DNA of 64,000 bases from Emydura subglobosa (Eukaryota; Chordata; Testudines; Chelidae). The stretch covers positions 5,990,597-6,054,596 of the forward strand of contig ML679973.1 in the NCBI GenBank assembly GCA_007922225.1. Direction: 5' to 3'. Shown piece after piece: positions 22,961 to 34,888 of this stretch; the first letter of the stretch is position 1; each line of letters starts with the position of its first letter. The translations under genes were made by a program, and so were the position numbers. The notes beneath the pieces are model-generated. The model made no database searches. It was not told the origin of the DNA and saw only the letters and a program-made list of their open reading frames with translations.

Positions 22961-24099
22961 TTTTTCTTCGCACTCGGGGGCCCACAGGTCTACCAGCGCT
23001 AGCTGACACCCTGAATAGATATTTGGCTTGGGTTTGGTCATACCCAGCATTTTGGGTGATACTGACTTCTGAAGTGAATTCAGAATTGAACCCTGTAATT
23101 TCAAGGGGAAAGCTGATGTACCATAAGAAGTGCCCCACCTGCAGGCCGTGAATGCTCAATACAACCTGAATCAGGCAGAGGACAGGAAGAGAAGTGTTTT
23201 GCTCAAGTGGGTTCAGAGATGTTTGGGGGAGGAATATGAGGGGGGGTGAATGTGAGGGGGGCGGGGGAGAGGGAAATCCCTGTTGAAAGTTCTGCATTGT
23301 AAAAACAAAACCAAAAAATCCGCCCTCCTCCCCCCAAAAAACCCCAGAACTAAATAAAAAACTATTTTAAAAAGTCTATTAAAGAAATGTACTACTGCAA
23401 GGACCTGCACACCCAGGGTGCTTCAGAGAGGTGAACCAGGCAAACTCTCTGTTCAGGATTGGCGTAGGGAGAGTGGGGATGGAATGCGAAGGACACAAAC
23501 ACCACTGCCTTAGCGGAAGCAAACTAAACCTGCCCTCAGAGCTGTAGGGCCAAAGGAAGCAGCGTCCCCTTAGCCGAGCCAGTGGTAGCAAAGGAAAGCT
23601 TTTGCTGACACACAGACGCCACCCTGCCCTATTGGGTTAGCCTTGTGAATGTGGGGAGGACTGCTCTGGAAATGGCTTTTAAGAAGCCAAGAGAATCTCT
23701 TCCAGGCTGCAGGCAAAGCAATCCTGACTGAAAGCTCTCAGGAACGCAAGCTTACAGGACGTGTGCTGTCTGTAACCCTCCCCATCACCCAACTCATGAC
23801 ATGATGCGACAGAAGCAAGGTGGAATGCTGGGAGCCATTGGAAGCGAAGGCGTTGCCTAAACTGAGTAGCATCTGTAGTGCAGGGAAAGACAGAGGATTT
23901 TTCCATGTGTTTCAAATACAGAAGGCACGTTCTAGCAGATTTTTTTTTTTTTTAAACAAAAAAGATTGGGGAGTAGAGAGAGGACAAGAAATGATTAGCA
24001 TGTGAAAGCACTGGGACGGGGAGGATGATCAGAAAGATGTGGAATGGCAAAGAGGGGGCTTGTGTGTGATGGGTGGGGCAGAACAATGACAGAATCAAA
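22961..24099. other. Unique sequence with a G-rich tract
   Basis: At 23224-23273 the plus strand has runs of 5, 7, 6 and 5 G, able to form G-quadruplexes; the 144-codon minus-strand frame at 22863-23297 passes through it. T13-T14 lies at 23940-23953. No gene recognised. Confidence 0.5.
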
Positions 24100-24700
24100 C
24101 CTAAAGCTGACATTTTATTTAATTTTTCTCTTTGACCCCTGGAGAATACACAAATAAAATCAATTAATGGGCCTTGAAGAAGAATCACTTGAAACTGTTC
24201 AATTAAACTCGGCAATGCAGAGAACAGAAGGGAGAAAGGGGGGGAAAAACAATAAATACGTCTTAAAAAATGGACTTGTCTAAGGCGCCTGGGCCCCGAC
24301 ATGCACCATTACTGACGGATCGAATCACACTTCCATTAACACCATAATCTTATAGACTCCACAGGCCGTAAAAAAGGGATTTACTTTAATCAGGTTTGGT
24401 TAGGGCTGAATTTGAGAAGTGCTACAAGTGAAATAAAACACAACCTCATTCGCCGCCACCCCCCCTCCCCCTTTGATTTTCTCTCTCTCACTCCGGCTCT
24501 CTAATTTACAAGTTGCTCTCCGCCAATGGTTCATTTCAAATGGTTGTGATCCGCTGGTGTATGGCGCGCACTCTCCCTTTATTGTGGCAGAAATTATTAG
24601 GAAGAACATAGGCTTCCCCCTCCCCCTTTTTGTCCCCGATCAAAGAGCTGTGGCTTTTGTATTTCCTTTTGGGCATTCTCTATGAACACTTCTAGATCCG
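24100..24700. promoter_or_regulatory. Candidate conserved noncoding element
   Basis: Repeat-free DNA with dense regulatory-looking motifs: TTTGACCCCTGG near 24131, AAATCAATTAATGGGCC near 24156, TGTTCAATTAAACTCGGC near 24197, CTCTAATTTACAAGTTGC near 24499, a GCCAATGG box near 24522, and CpG-containing patches (TTCGCCGCCACC, TGGCGCGCAC). Local CpG retention in AT-rich surroundings suggests constraint. The target gene and conservation are unknown. Confidence 0.33.
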
Positions 24701-25965
24701 CCTTGCTTTCTCCTTCCACTCTTGGCTACCATATTGGTAATGTTCATTCACCCACAATGTGACTGGGCCGGGGATGAGAACCTGCAGAATCCCAGGCACG
24801 ATTAATGGCCATTAAGGAGACTGGGAAGTCTATAAATCTACAAGATGTCAGAATAATCTTTTTTTTGGTTTTTTTTCTTCATACTTCAGCTTGTCTAATT
24901 TATCACATGGTGCCAACTCAATATATGATTCTTCCCTCCCCCTCTCGTGTCTGCTGCAAATCCAACACGTTCTGTATTCAAAGGAGAAAGTCAACAAGTG
25001 TGGATTTCCTTCAGCTTGTTCCCTGTCAATCTCTTATTATCCCTACGGTGAAAATGTATCCTGTTTTGTTCTATTGGGAGAGGCTCTTTAGTGAGAGAGT
25101 TGCTGATGATGAGGGCAGTAGCTGTGTTTTATTGGCCTAACTTTGTAGGTGGCCCACTACTCCCTAATGGACTAAAGTGTACTTTCCTTGATGTCAATAT
25201 TTCTCTGCACTGCAGAGCCACTTCCGATGATGCTGGCAAACTTGCGACTACAAGTCACGTCAGAGGGCTCACCCCACCCGAGGTGGGTTGTAATGCTCAA
25301 ATGAGCTATTATTAGCGGAGGTGAGGAGTAATTGCTGCTTTGTTCTGAGAGCTCGGTGGTGATATCCCAATTCTCTAAGGGCTCATGTTAACTCACCTGG
25401 CTCCATGGCCTTATTGGGAAACCCCTCAACACATATGTGTATTCACTCAAACACATGGGCTGGACACATTCTGTTTTGCCTTCCCATGAAGCTTGTGTGG
25501 CAGAGTAGTTTGGGGCAGGTAGAGGAGGGGGAAAAAATCAAACATTGATTCATGACCTTGTAATGGAAGACCCGATGGAATAGCTTCATCTGCTTACCTG
25601 AATTGAGAAGAAGACAGATGAGTCTTTAATTCACCCCTTTTAAGGGAAGTCGGTATCGGAGAGTTGTGGTTTCTGAGTATAATCTTGTCAATGCTGTGTA
25701 TGTATTATGGTGCTCAGGAAGGATAAGCTCTTTTCAGAAGGGGTCTTGCTGGAGTGTCTTCCCCCCTCCCCGCCATGTTTTATAAAGATTGGCACCAGAA
25801 AAGCCCGTGAAGGAGATTGGCTACAGGAGCCAGGCAGTGAAACCCTTACTCACCTTGGTCAGCACTTACATGGATGGTCTCATTAGCATCAGTGAAATTA
25901 CATTTATGAATAAGTACTCACTCCTGTAAAGAAGGGTTTTCAATTGATCCCAGAGCAAGCAAAAA
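24701..25965. other. Unique sequence, part possibly regulatory
   Basis: 25200-25420 keeps several CpGs (CAAACTTGCGACTACAAGTC, ACGTCAGAGGGC) and homeodomain-like ATTATTAGCGGAGGTGAGGA, a weak noncoding-constraint candidate. No gene or known repeat. Confidence 0.35.
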
Positions 25966-26290
25966 ATGGAGTGAGGGGCTGCACATGGGGGGGAGGCAGA
26001 AGAGAGGGGAAAGAGTTGCGGAAGACAAAGGGGTTCAGCCCCAAAAAAGGTGGGGAGAGATGGAGGGAAGGAAAATGATAGAGAGGAAAAGGGAAGTGTG
26101 GGGAAGAGGAGAGGGATACAAAATAACTTGACAAAAAAGGAGAGGATAGAGGGGGTGGCAGATGAGGTAACGGGGGTGTGTGTGAGGGAGAGGGGGTGGG
26201 AAAGAAAAGAGGCTGATTGAGGGTTTGGTCTTGGCAACACAAAGCTAATGCTAGAAACAAATAAGGAAAGGCAAAAGAGGGGGGGGAACC
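25966..26290 (+). other. Purine-rich tract
   Basis: About 325 bases of G/A-dominated plus strand with many G runs (GGGGGGGAGG near 25987, GAGAGGGGGTGGG near 26186). Its pyrimidine complement has few stops and produces the 150- and 120-codon minus-strand frames, which are rich in Ser/Phe/Pro/Leu and not gene-like. H-DNA or G4 structure is possible. Confidence 0.75.
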
Positions 26291-27114
26291 CATAAAATTC
26301 ACTTGAAAAACTCTCCAAGTTTAAAAGCTCCCCAGAGGCTGTGTAATAGAAAAGGGCTTTTAAGTGCTATTTCTGTTTTTTCTGTTTTTTCCTTTGGGGA
26401 TGTCTCAGAGGGATGATTTATCGTCGAATGTATTTAAAGTGACAGGGCCAATTTTGAGGATCTTGCTGCAGCAGTGCCAATGGCACATTTCATGGCACTC
26501 TGGAATGCCCCCTCTGTCTTTCACTCCATGACACAGGGCGTCCACTGCACTCTGACACCAAAGCAGTGGAAGACAGGAAAGCAGGCATCAGGCCGTGTCG
26601 TCAGGGAAAAGGTTCCCTGGCACATACCTGGCTTCACCAGAAGAGGGGGAAGGAAGAAAAACAGGAGAAGGGTTAGAACATGGCATTGATTTTTCTATAT
26701 CCACCTGGAATGGCTTCTGGGTGCAACTTTGCAGAGAACCAGAACTGGATTTCTGTGTTCACTTGCCACGTTGCCACCTTCCAGATGTACTAGTCCCGGT
26801 GGGGGAGGGGAAGGGTCCTCTCTCTGCTGCCTCCTAGCAGAGGCAGTGTGGGCGTTCTGCATTTTAACTGATCCTGTTGCCACTGACCCCTGCTGAGTCA
26901 TAAGACTTTACTTGTGCCTCCGCCATTCTAGGTGGGAAACTGGGTGGAAAGCAGGAACCTTGCAACTGTCTGTTCTAGCCGTGCCCCCTACAGCTTTCCT
27001 TACACTGTGGAACATCCCTGCAATAGGTCTCATTGCTGGGGAATTTGTTTCTGATATTGAGCTGATATTTGCATTTGCTCAATTTCATTCTGCTACACTT
27101 AATTATACCCCTTT
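26291..27114. other. Unique sequence
   Basis: No gene or repeat recognised. Confidence 0.45.
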
Positions 27115-27605
27115 TATGCAATGTCTCTACCTCCTTTGTATTTACACACTTGTAGATGGGCAATCTTACCCCTCTTAGTTGTCGCTCCGCCAAGCAATAC
27201 ATATTTAATTATTTTAATCTCTCCTCATATGTCAGCCGTTTCACACCCTTAATCATTTTTTGATGCTCTTCTCTGAATTCCGCCTGCTCGTCAACATCTT
27301 TTTGGAAATTCGTGTTGCCCAGAACTGAAGGCAATGTTCCAGATGTATTCTTGCCAGATTTGTGTAGAGGGACCGCACCTCCCTGTTTTGTGACAGGAGG
27401 TCTCTGCATTTAAGCCCACCATATTATCTTTCCTTTCTTGTTTTTGCTGATGTACAGGTCTGCAAACCTGGAACTAATTTTGCTGTCCACTACCTCCCAC
27501 AGGTCTTTTTCAACCATTACTGCTTTCTAACTCTCTCCCATTGATGACATTGTTTCTATGTATTTTCCCCAGATGTATTAATTTGCATTATTCTAAGTTG
27601 ACTGT
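27115..27605 (-). mobile_element. CR1 LINE fragment, antisense, old
   Basis: In reverse complement, 27409-27209 encodes a damaged CR1 ORF2 C-terminal segment including KDVDEQAEFREEHQKMIKGV and RLTYEERLK, equivalent to the 'KDV.KLE.VQ.RATKMI.GL' block of the copy at 12240. The part 27550-27605 corresponds to the upstream CK..HLG region and 27115-27200 to the downstream part. The 3' UTR is not seen. Confidence 0.8.
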
Positions 27606-27607
27606 TT

Positions 27608-27624
27608 CCCCCCCCCCCCCCCCC
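27608..27624 (+). repeat. C17 homopolymer
   Basis: Seventeen consecutive C; a likely site of length polymorphism or assembly error. Confidence 0.95.
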
Positions 27625-28407
27625 ACGGCTCCTATTTCTAACCTTTCCATGTCTCTTTATTTCTCTGTCCACAGCAGTGGTATAATGGAAGAAACCATTC
27701 AGGAAACTATTCTTTATTCCATTTTGGTACTGAGCTCCTCCATTCTCCCCCCCCACACATGCACCCCAAGATCATCCACTGTGCACAAGAATCCAACAGC
27801 CAGCCAGCACTATCAAGCCTCTATAAGAGCCAGAGTCTTCTCTGACCTGACCAGAAGCAGCAGCCACCCCGTGCTCTGCTCGCTGTGTTAATGCTGAGCA
27901 CGTGGGGCTGCTTTGCATGTTCTAAGTGCCGAATGAGGCTTCCTCCCATAATCAGTCTGAGCATCACTGCTTCCCCCAATTGCTCCCTGCACTTAATTGA
28001 CCAATAGAGCTAGACATATGGAGGATCGAATCACAAAGCCAAATCAGCAGTTGTCAGAGGAGATTAATTCAAACAGGAAGCAGAAAAACACTTGTTTTTT
28101 TTTTTCCTCGAGCGCTGATGAAAGAAATGATTATTAATATCCCCAGCTGTGCACTCAGGCAGATGCCAGGGACTTTGTTGTACTTGTTCTGCCCAAGTTT
28201 CTTTTGCCGTTTCACATTGGATTCCTAGTAGCATCTCAGGCGTTTGAATGGGGAGGGCTGGCATGAGAGAACCTCCTTTAGCCAGGATGTCCATTAGGAG
28301 ATGTGCTAGAGAATGCGCTTTGGAGCAGATCCACAAGGAGTACCATAATTGTAACCTGATGTTTTTTATTCTGTGCATTGCATCACTGCTTAGAGATCCT
28401 AATCAAG
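27625..28407. other. Unique sequence with a conserved-noncoding candidate
   Basis: 28030-28220 is repeat-free with AGGAGATTAATTCAAACAGG, CTCGAGCGCTGATGAAAG and ATGATTATTAATATCCCC. Motif-based inference only. Confidence 0.3.
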
Positions 28408-28650
28408 AACCAGGGCCCCATTCTGGTAGGCACTGTATGACCATATAATAAGAAACATCTTCCCCTAGGGGCTTACAGTCTAAACAGACGAAGGGTCAGA
28501 GCAAGGAAGCATCATTATCCCCATTTTACAGATGGGAAATGGAAGCACACAGAGATGGTGTCTTGCCCAAAGTCCCACAGGAATTCGATGACAAAGAGGG
28601 GGATTGAAACCAGCCCAATGTGTTAACCACACAACCAACTATCCTCTCTG
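28408..28650 (-). repeat. MIR/CORE-type SINE, antisense, long copy
   Basis: From CAGGGCCCCATTCTGGTAGG (3' tail block, inverted) through CTAGGGGCTTACAGTCTAAA and CATTATCCCCATTTTACAGA to CTTGCCCAAAGTCCCACAGG, the whole family order is present. Confidence 0.85.
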
Positions 28651-29989
28651 GAGGAAGTGGACAGACTCAACTGTGGTTGCATGGAGATGTTTGCTCCACA
28701 ACATTATGCCATTCGGAGGTGATGGTTTTTGTTGCAACAAAAACGACTCATCTTGCCACACTGAGGTAGCTTTCTTTGTGAAGTGCTGTCAGCAACACCC
28801 CAATATGAGGCCAGTGTCATGATGCTGTGACTTGTCCTGATGACCAGTTCCGAAAGTACTGATCCCACACTCAGAAGAGACCAGCTATTAGACTGGGGGG
28901 TCCTTAGAGCCGAGGCAGTTCACAATATTTCATATCAGTTCGCTTGACTCTGAAAGATTTCTTGAGGCTAGGGAGCTAAACTTCTAGCTGCTTATCTAAA
29001 GCTTTTGACATGTACGTCTTGCTAACTGATAAGAATGACTGGCTTTCCATCTAGTGATAGGGCGCCAGCTGGCTTTCTGTGGGTGGAAGAAAGTCAGCAT
29101 GCTGAAGGGAGAGAGGAAAAAGGCAAGCCCAGCTCTTTTCTCTTTGGGTCCTTCTTGCACTTTTCACTGATACACCTGACACTGGCCAGGACCCATCTAC
29201 ACCTATGTTCCCATGTTATAGGCAGCCGCCTCCAAAGGAGACGGTGAAACTAAGCTCAAAGTCCTATGGGTAAGAATACATATGCTGGTCCAAGAAATCT
29301 CCTCTCTTCGCTACTTGCAAGGCAGTGGGGCGCTGAAAACTGTAGCTCTTGCTCAGTATTAAAATAGAAACACTCCCTCAGTCCTGGCTAACCAGTCTGG
29401 AAGAGACGAGATGAGGATCAGAGCGGTGGTACAGGTGCTGCAATTTGAGAGGAGGTACTGCCTCCTACAGGGCCCACGACCATACCTGAGGCCTTGGAGT
29501 GGGTGAGGGGACATGACAGCTGCCTTTCAGAGCTGCACAGGTGTGTGGGTCTCATTACATTCTGCAGTCTCCGCTATTAAGGCAGTGGCAGATGTTGTGG
29601 AATGTGACTGTCTTTGCCACAGGGGACTCAGTAAGCCCGGCTTAATGGTCAGAACAACAGTGCGTCTCCGGCAGGCGGGGGACTTCGGAGTCAGGGTTTA
29701 CAAGCACAGCACTGCCTTCTGTTCCTTGCACAATTCAGGACTTTGATTTCACAGCACCTCCCCCTTCCACCCGTTTCTCCTTGCTTCCTACCCCAGCCCC
29801 TTGATTCATTTTTAATCTCTTTCCCAAGCCTCAGCTTAATGATTAAAGATAAGTTGCTCTGGAGAATGTGCGTTGCACTGTAGCCTATGGCAGCTGTGGG
29901 TACTCCAGGCTGCCCACCACAGGGTCCTGCTCGTTGAATGTAGAAAGGTAACCGATCAAGGGTGCCTATAGAGAAGGCAGTTCTTCCCC
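28651..29989. other. Unique sequence
   Basis: No gene or repeat recognised. Confidence 0.45.
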
Positions 29990-30060
29990 CAAGTGAGATG
30001 GGATGCTAGTCTAGCTGGACCATTGGTCCAATCTGGTATGGCAATTTCTATGTTCCTTTC
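29990..30060 (+). mobile_element. CR1-type LINE 3' terminus
   Basis: GATGGGATGCTAGTCTAGCT, GGACCATTGGTCCAATCTGG and the end TTTCTATGTTCC match the 3' end of an abundant sauropsid CR1 subfamily whose tail repeats TTATGTTC. Only the last ~70 bp inserted, an extreme 5' truncation. The antisense relative lies at 10915-11110. Confidence 0.7.
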
Positions 30061-30529
30061 CCCAGATCCCAACATTGTTTTTGTGGAGTGGAATATTTCA
30101 CTTCCCTAGCTCCATTTTGCATAGGGGAAATAAGCAGCCAAAAATGACACTTCCTCTGAAGACATGACTCAGACATAACCTTCTCCTTCCCATCTTACCG
30201 TAAAGGCATGATTCTCACGGGGCACCCACTTAACAAATGCTCCACTTGCATTTAAACACAGAGCAGATTCCCAAGAGTGACAGTAGCTAGGAAGTCAACA
30301 CATGTTTCGGTAGCAGCTCTGCCGCCAATGTGTATCAGGAAAACACAAGTGCAGGCTAGATTATTAGTTGCAACAATATACCTCTTGTGTCTAGTCCATT
30401 AGGAAACAGCAACTCAGATGATGTGAGGAGTAGCCCATATATGCACACTGAGAGAGAATTTCTGTCTGTCTGGCTTCTTTATATGGTGCCAAGCATTACA
30501 GTTTTGGAGAACTTGTGTAATACTTTGCA
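30061..30529. other. Unique sequence
   Basis: No gene or repeat recognised. Confidence 0.45.
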
Positions 30530-30721
30530 TTTGGGGATCTTAAAGCACTGTACAAAAGGTGGGCAGAGGGAATAACATAATTAGCCCCATTTCATAGATG
30601 ACAAAACAGAGGCAGAGAGGTGAAATGACTTGCTTGATGTGCCCATGGCAGAGTCAGGACTACCCTCCAGTCTCCTGACATGCAATCTTGGGCTGCAACC
30701 ACTAGGCTATGCCACCTACCC
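30530..30721 (-). repeat. MIR/CORE-type SINE, antisense
   Basis: CTTAAAGCACTGTACAAAAG, TTAGCCCCATTTCATAGATG, AAAACAGAGGCAGAGAGGTG and the inverted tRNA-like head CAACCACTAGGCTATGCCAC make this one of the clearest copies. Confidence 0.9.
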
Positions 30722-31179
30722 AGGGAAATAGCGCCCTTTAGCAAGCCTCCATGCTGAAAGCTGAAGGAAGCATGTTTTCTGGTGGTTTTACGAAAATGAA
30801 GCCTGCGGCCATTTGAGGAGCCATGGAAGCTTTTAAAAGTATCGAGTCCATTATTCTTGCCTGTTATAAGGGCTGCCAACGAGAGTGGAGGTAAGGGGGT
30901 AATTGCCCAGAGGCCTGGCGATTTAAAAAGGCTGTGCGGATGGGAGGATAGATGCGTGTCCTCCTCCATCCCTCTCTTCTCCATGTCCCACTGGTACCTC
31001 TGACCACATGTAACTGAGCAACTGCTCCTATTCTTTGGTGAACCAACATAGCACACAAGCATCAGTTATTTTCAGGCTCCTACGTTCCTAGCTACAAGAG
31101 TTTGAATTCAGCTAGCAGTGATACTTGTCAGAAACATGCTGGTATGGGCCTTATATAGATAGCAGGTATCACTTATACA
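30722..31179. other. Unique sequence
   Basis: No gene recognised; the 156-codon minus-strand frame (30592-31062) overlaps the SINE and shows no domain. Confidence 0.45.
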
Positions 31180-33352
31180 TACAGAGATAGCAGGCATCAC
31201 AGAGACTTGGGCTAAATCTAATGAGTAGACTATTGATACGGGGGAATAGCTTGTTCAGGAAGAACAGGCAGGGTAAAAAGGGAAGAGGATGTTGCATTAC
31301 ACATCAAGAAGGCATACACTTGTTCTGATGTCCAGAAGAAAGGAGGGAGGTAGACCAGTTGACAGGCTCTGGATAAAGATAAAAGGGGAGGGAAATGATG
31401 TCATGATTGGGGACTACTATAGACCACCAAATTAGGAAAAGAAGGCTGCTGAGGTATTTCTAGAAAAACAGAAATATTCAAAACACAAGACCTGGTAGTA
31501 ACAAGGGACTTTAACTACCCAGATATTTCTTGGAAAAATAATACAGCAAAACACAACATTTCCAGTAAGTTTTTGGAATGTACTGGGGACAACTTTTTGT
31601 TCCAGAAAGTGGAGGAAGTAAGCTGGGGAACAGCAATTTTAGACTTGATTCTGACCAACAGGGAGGAATTGGTTGAGAATCTGAAGGTGGGAGGGAATTT
31701 GGGTGAAATGATATGATCGATTTTCATGATGTTCAGGAAAGGAAGGAGTGAGAGTGGTAGAATAAAGACACCATTGGACTTCCAAAAAGCAGACTTTAAC
31801 AAACTCAGAGAACCGGAGGTAAGGTCCCATGGGAAGAAAATCTTAGGATGACAACATTAAAGGCACAACAGCAAACTACCCCAATGTGAAGAAGAGGCAG
31901 GAAGAAAAGGAAGAAGCCAATATGGCTCCATCAGGAGCTTTTTACAATGACTAAAAAATAAAAAAGATATCCTACGAGAAGTGGAAACTTGAACAAATTG
32001 CTAAGGAGGAGTATAAAAGAATAAACCAAGCATGGAAGAACAAAATCAGAAAGGCTAAGGCACAAAATGAATCGCACCTAGCAAGGGCATAACAAGGAAT
32101 CAGAAGAGGTTCTTAAATGCATTAGCAGCAAGAGAAAGATGAAGGAAACTGTCGGTCGTCTCCTTATTGGGTAAGGAGAGCTGATAACTGATGACACAAA
32201 GAAGGCTGAGGTGTTTAACACCTGTTTTGCTATGGTCTTCACTAAAAGGCTTAATGGAGACCAGATACTCAGCACGATGCTGAACAACAACAAGGGGGAA
32301 GGAATGCAAGCCAAAACAGGGAAAGAAAAGACTACATAATATTTGGAGGTATGAAATGTATTCAAGTTGGCAGGGCCTGATGAAATCCATGCTAGGGTAC
32401 TTAAGGAGCTAGCTGAAGCAATCCCAGAACTGTTAGCAATTACCTTTGAGAACTTCTGGAGGACAGGGGAGGTCTCAGACTGCAGAATGGCAAACATATG
32501 CCCCTTTTTAAAAATAGGCACTAAAGGAAGACTCAGAATTACAGACCCATCAGCCTAACTTCTGTACCTGGAAAGAGACTGGAACAAATTAATAAACAGT
32601 TTGTAAGCGTCTAGAAGATAATAGGATTATAAGGAATAGGCAGCATAAATTTGTCAAGAAGAAATCAAGCAAAACCAACCCAATTTTCTTCTTTGACAGG
32701 GTTACATGCCTAGTGGATAGAGAGGAAGCAGTATGTGTTATATTTTGTTTTTTAGTAAGGATTTTGACACAGTCCCACATGACAGTGTCATAAGCAAACT
32801 AGGTGAATGTGGTCTAGATTAAATTACTATAAAATGAGTGCACAACTGGTTGAAAAACTATATTCAAAGAGTAGTTATCAATGTTTCACTGTTAGACTGG
32901 GAGGGCATATCTAGTGCTGTGTCTCGGGTCAGTCAGAGGTCCAGTACTATTTCGTGTTTTCATTAATGACTTGGATATCGGAGTGGAGAGAGTGCCTATA
33001 AAATCTGCAGATGTCGCCAAGCTGTGAGGTGTTGCAAGCATTTTGGAGGACAGGATTAGAATTCAAAACAACCTTGACAAATTGGAGATTTGGTTTGAAA
33101 TCAACAAAGGCAAGCGCAAAGTACTACACTTAGGAAATAAAAATAAAATGTACAACTCCAGAATGGAGAGTTACTAGCTACATGGTAATATGGCTGAGAA
33201 GAATCGGGGTTGTAGTGGATCATAAATTGAATGAGTCAACAATGTGATGCTGCTGTGAAAAAAGGCTAATGTCATTCTAGGGTGTATTAACCAGAGTGGC
33301 ATATGTCAAACACAGGAAATTATTGTTCTGCTATACTTGGCATGGTGAAGTC

Positions 33353-34385
33353 TGTAGTCCATAGGACTAGTCTGCTTGCTTGCATATATATATATATATA
33401 TATATATATCTTTTCTTATGAAGTTATTTCTTTTGAATTTAATTTCTTGTTTTATTATAGCAGATTTATAGATTTATATTAAAAGTATTTTGGCTGTAAC
33501 GCAAGGTACCTACAGGCCACATCCTATATGATGAGCGAAGGCAAGTTAGCAGATGTGTTTGGGACCTTTAACCTAGATAAGTGATAATGAGTTAAAGAAT
33601 ATATATAATGATTATAACATTTACCCTTGACAAGTCCAGAGGCATTAAGATGGGGGGTTACCTTAGTCCATGCCCTCCTCAATAGACATAACTGGTACAC
33701 CACAAGAACAGGGTTAGGCCAGAAATAAGAGGTGAGAATGAGCAAACTGTTTGAAAAGGATATGGTTATTTCATTAATACTGACGAACATACCAGCCTAT
33801 AGGATAAGTGTACCTAATATTTTGTGGGTGAGGAAGTTGCGTTTGGACATGGAAGAAGGGCACATAGTGCTCAGGTTATAAAAGGGGCAACCCAACCATG
33901 TTAAGAGTTGTTGTTGTTCTTCCCTAGTCTTATGCTTAGAACAATTTGCTGTTTTATTCTTAGTCTTATAGTCTTTCTATAGCTCTTAGCTCAGGCAATG
34001 TTACAAAGCTCTCGTCCTCCCACTTGAGAATTGAGGAACCTGGAGATCAGCATACTGGGTGAGGCTGGTCCTTAGTCTCTTACCACCTGGTTATCAAGGA
34101 AGGGTGTGAATATATTAATCCAAATCTTTATGGTATATCATACCACATGTATCTCTAGAACAATATTATTGCCTTTGTAACTCTGATTTATCCATTTGAT
34201 TATCATCTTTAAGGCTCTATTAAGTTCTCAGTGTGTGTCCTGGTCATACATCCTGAGGGTCCTTGCAAAACTTTGTGTAGCTTGATTCTGGGACAAGAAC
34301 CTTATTATCTTCTGATCAGATCAGTTGGTGAACCTATAACCCCATTCTATAAACATCACTATTAAAAATCTAAAATCAGGCAACA
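33353..34385 (+). mobile_element. Solo LTR of an LTR retroelement, inside CR1
   Basis: The CR1 sequence stops after GGTGAAGTC and resumes at GGCCTCAGCTG, exactly where CR1 would continue. The 1.03 kb insert begins TGTAGTCC and ends GGCAACA, so it has TG..CA ends. AGTC before and GGCC after are a plausible 4-bp target duplication with two transitions. Inside are TATAAAAG at 33877-33884 and ATTAAA at 34361-34366, which could act as promoter and polyadenylation signal. There is no internal coding region, as expected after LTR-LTR recombination. Family not identified. Confidence 0.7.
33384..33409. repeat. (AT)13 microsatellite in the LTR
   Basis: Uninterrupted AT dinucleotides near the 5' end of the solo LTR. 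Confidence 0.95.
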
Positions 34386-34888
34386 GGCCTCAGCTGAACT
34401 GCTGTGTTCAATTCTGGGTGCATGCTTTAGGAAAGATGTGCTCAAATTGGAGTGAGTTAAGAGGAGAGCTACAAAAATGATAAAAGGTTTAGAAAATTTG
34501 ACCTATGGGGAAAGGCTAAAAAATCTGGGAATGTTTAGTCTTGGGAAAAGATGACCAAGGGGAGACCTGATAAGATGTTTAGAACGTGAGAATTGTTATA
34601 AAAAGGATTGAGATCAGTTGTTCTCCACCTCCACTGAAGGTAAGATAAGAAATACCGGGTTTAATCTGCAACATTTGAGGCTTACGTTAGATATTAGGGA
34701 AAGCTTTCTAACTATAAGGGTAATTAAGCTCTGCAATAAGCTACCAAGGGAGGTTGTGGGATTCCCATCATCAGAAGCTTTTAAAAACCGATTGGACAAA
34801 CGTCTGTCAGGGATGGTCCGAGTTTACTTGGTCCTTCCATAGTGCCAGAGGCTGGACTTGAAGACTTCCAACTCTACGTTTCTATGAT

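Larger units (their letters stand above)
31180..34888 (+). mobile_element. CR1 LINE, long copy split by a solo LTR
   Basis: Sense CR1 covering most of ORF2. 31180-31730 is endonuclease (AGITETW-like segment at about 31190, [18 protein letters not shown] at 31545). 31730-32330 is the linker. 32380-32600 is the start of RT (LAGPDEIHARVLKELAEAIP). 32680-33060 is the RT core, where the catalytic FADD motif has decayed to SADV near 33010. 33060-33352 leads to the C-terminal part, which resumes after the LTR at 34386 and ends with a 3' UTR and TTTCTATGATA near 34888. CR1 ORF2 supplies nicking and reverse transcription for target-primed integration. Many stops and indels make this copy inactive. Confidence 0.85.

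Noticed and set aside
22863..23297. 144-codon minus-strand open frame
   Set aside because: It crosses a G-rich tract and part of an ancient repeat; no domain and no codon signature.
25866..26318. 150-codon minus-strand open frame
   Set aside because: It is the complement of a purine-rich tract, which removes stop codons; the product is low-complexity Ser/Phe/Pro/Leu.
30592..31062. 156-codon minus-strand open frame
   Set aside because: Its end lies in a MIR-type SINE and the rest has no recognisable feature.
33353..34385. Complete endogenous retrovirus
   Set aside because: Only one LTR-like unit is present and no gag, pol or env sequence is found inside it.
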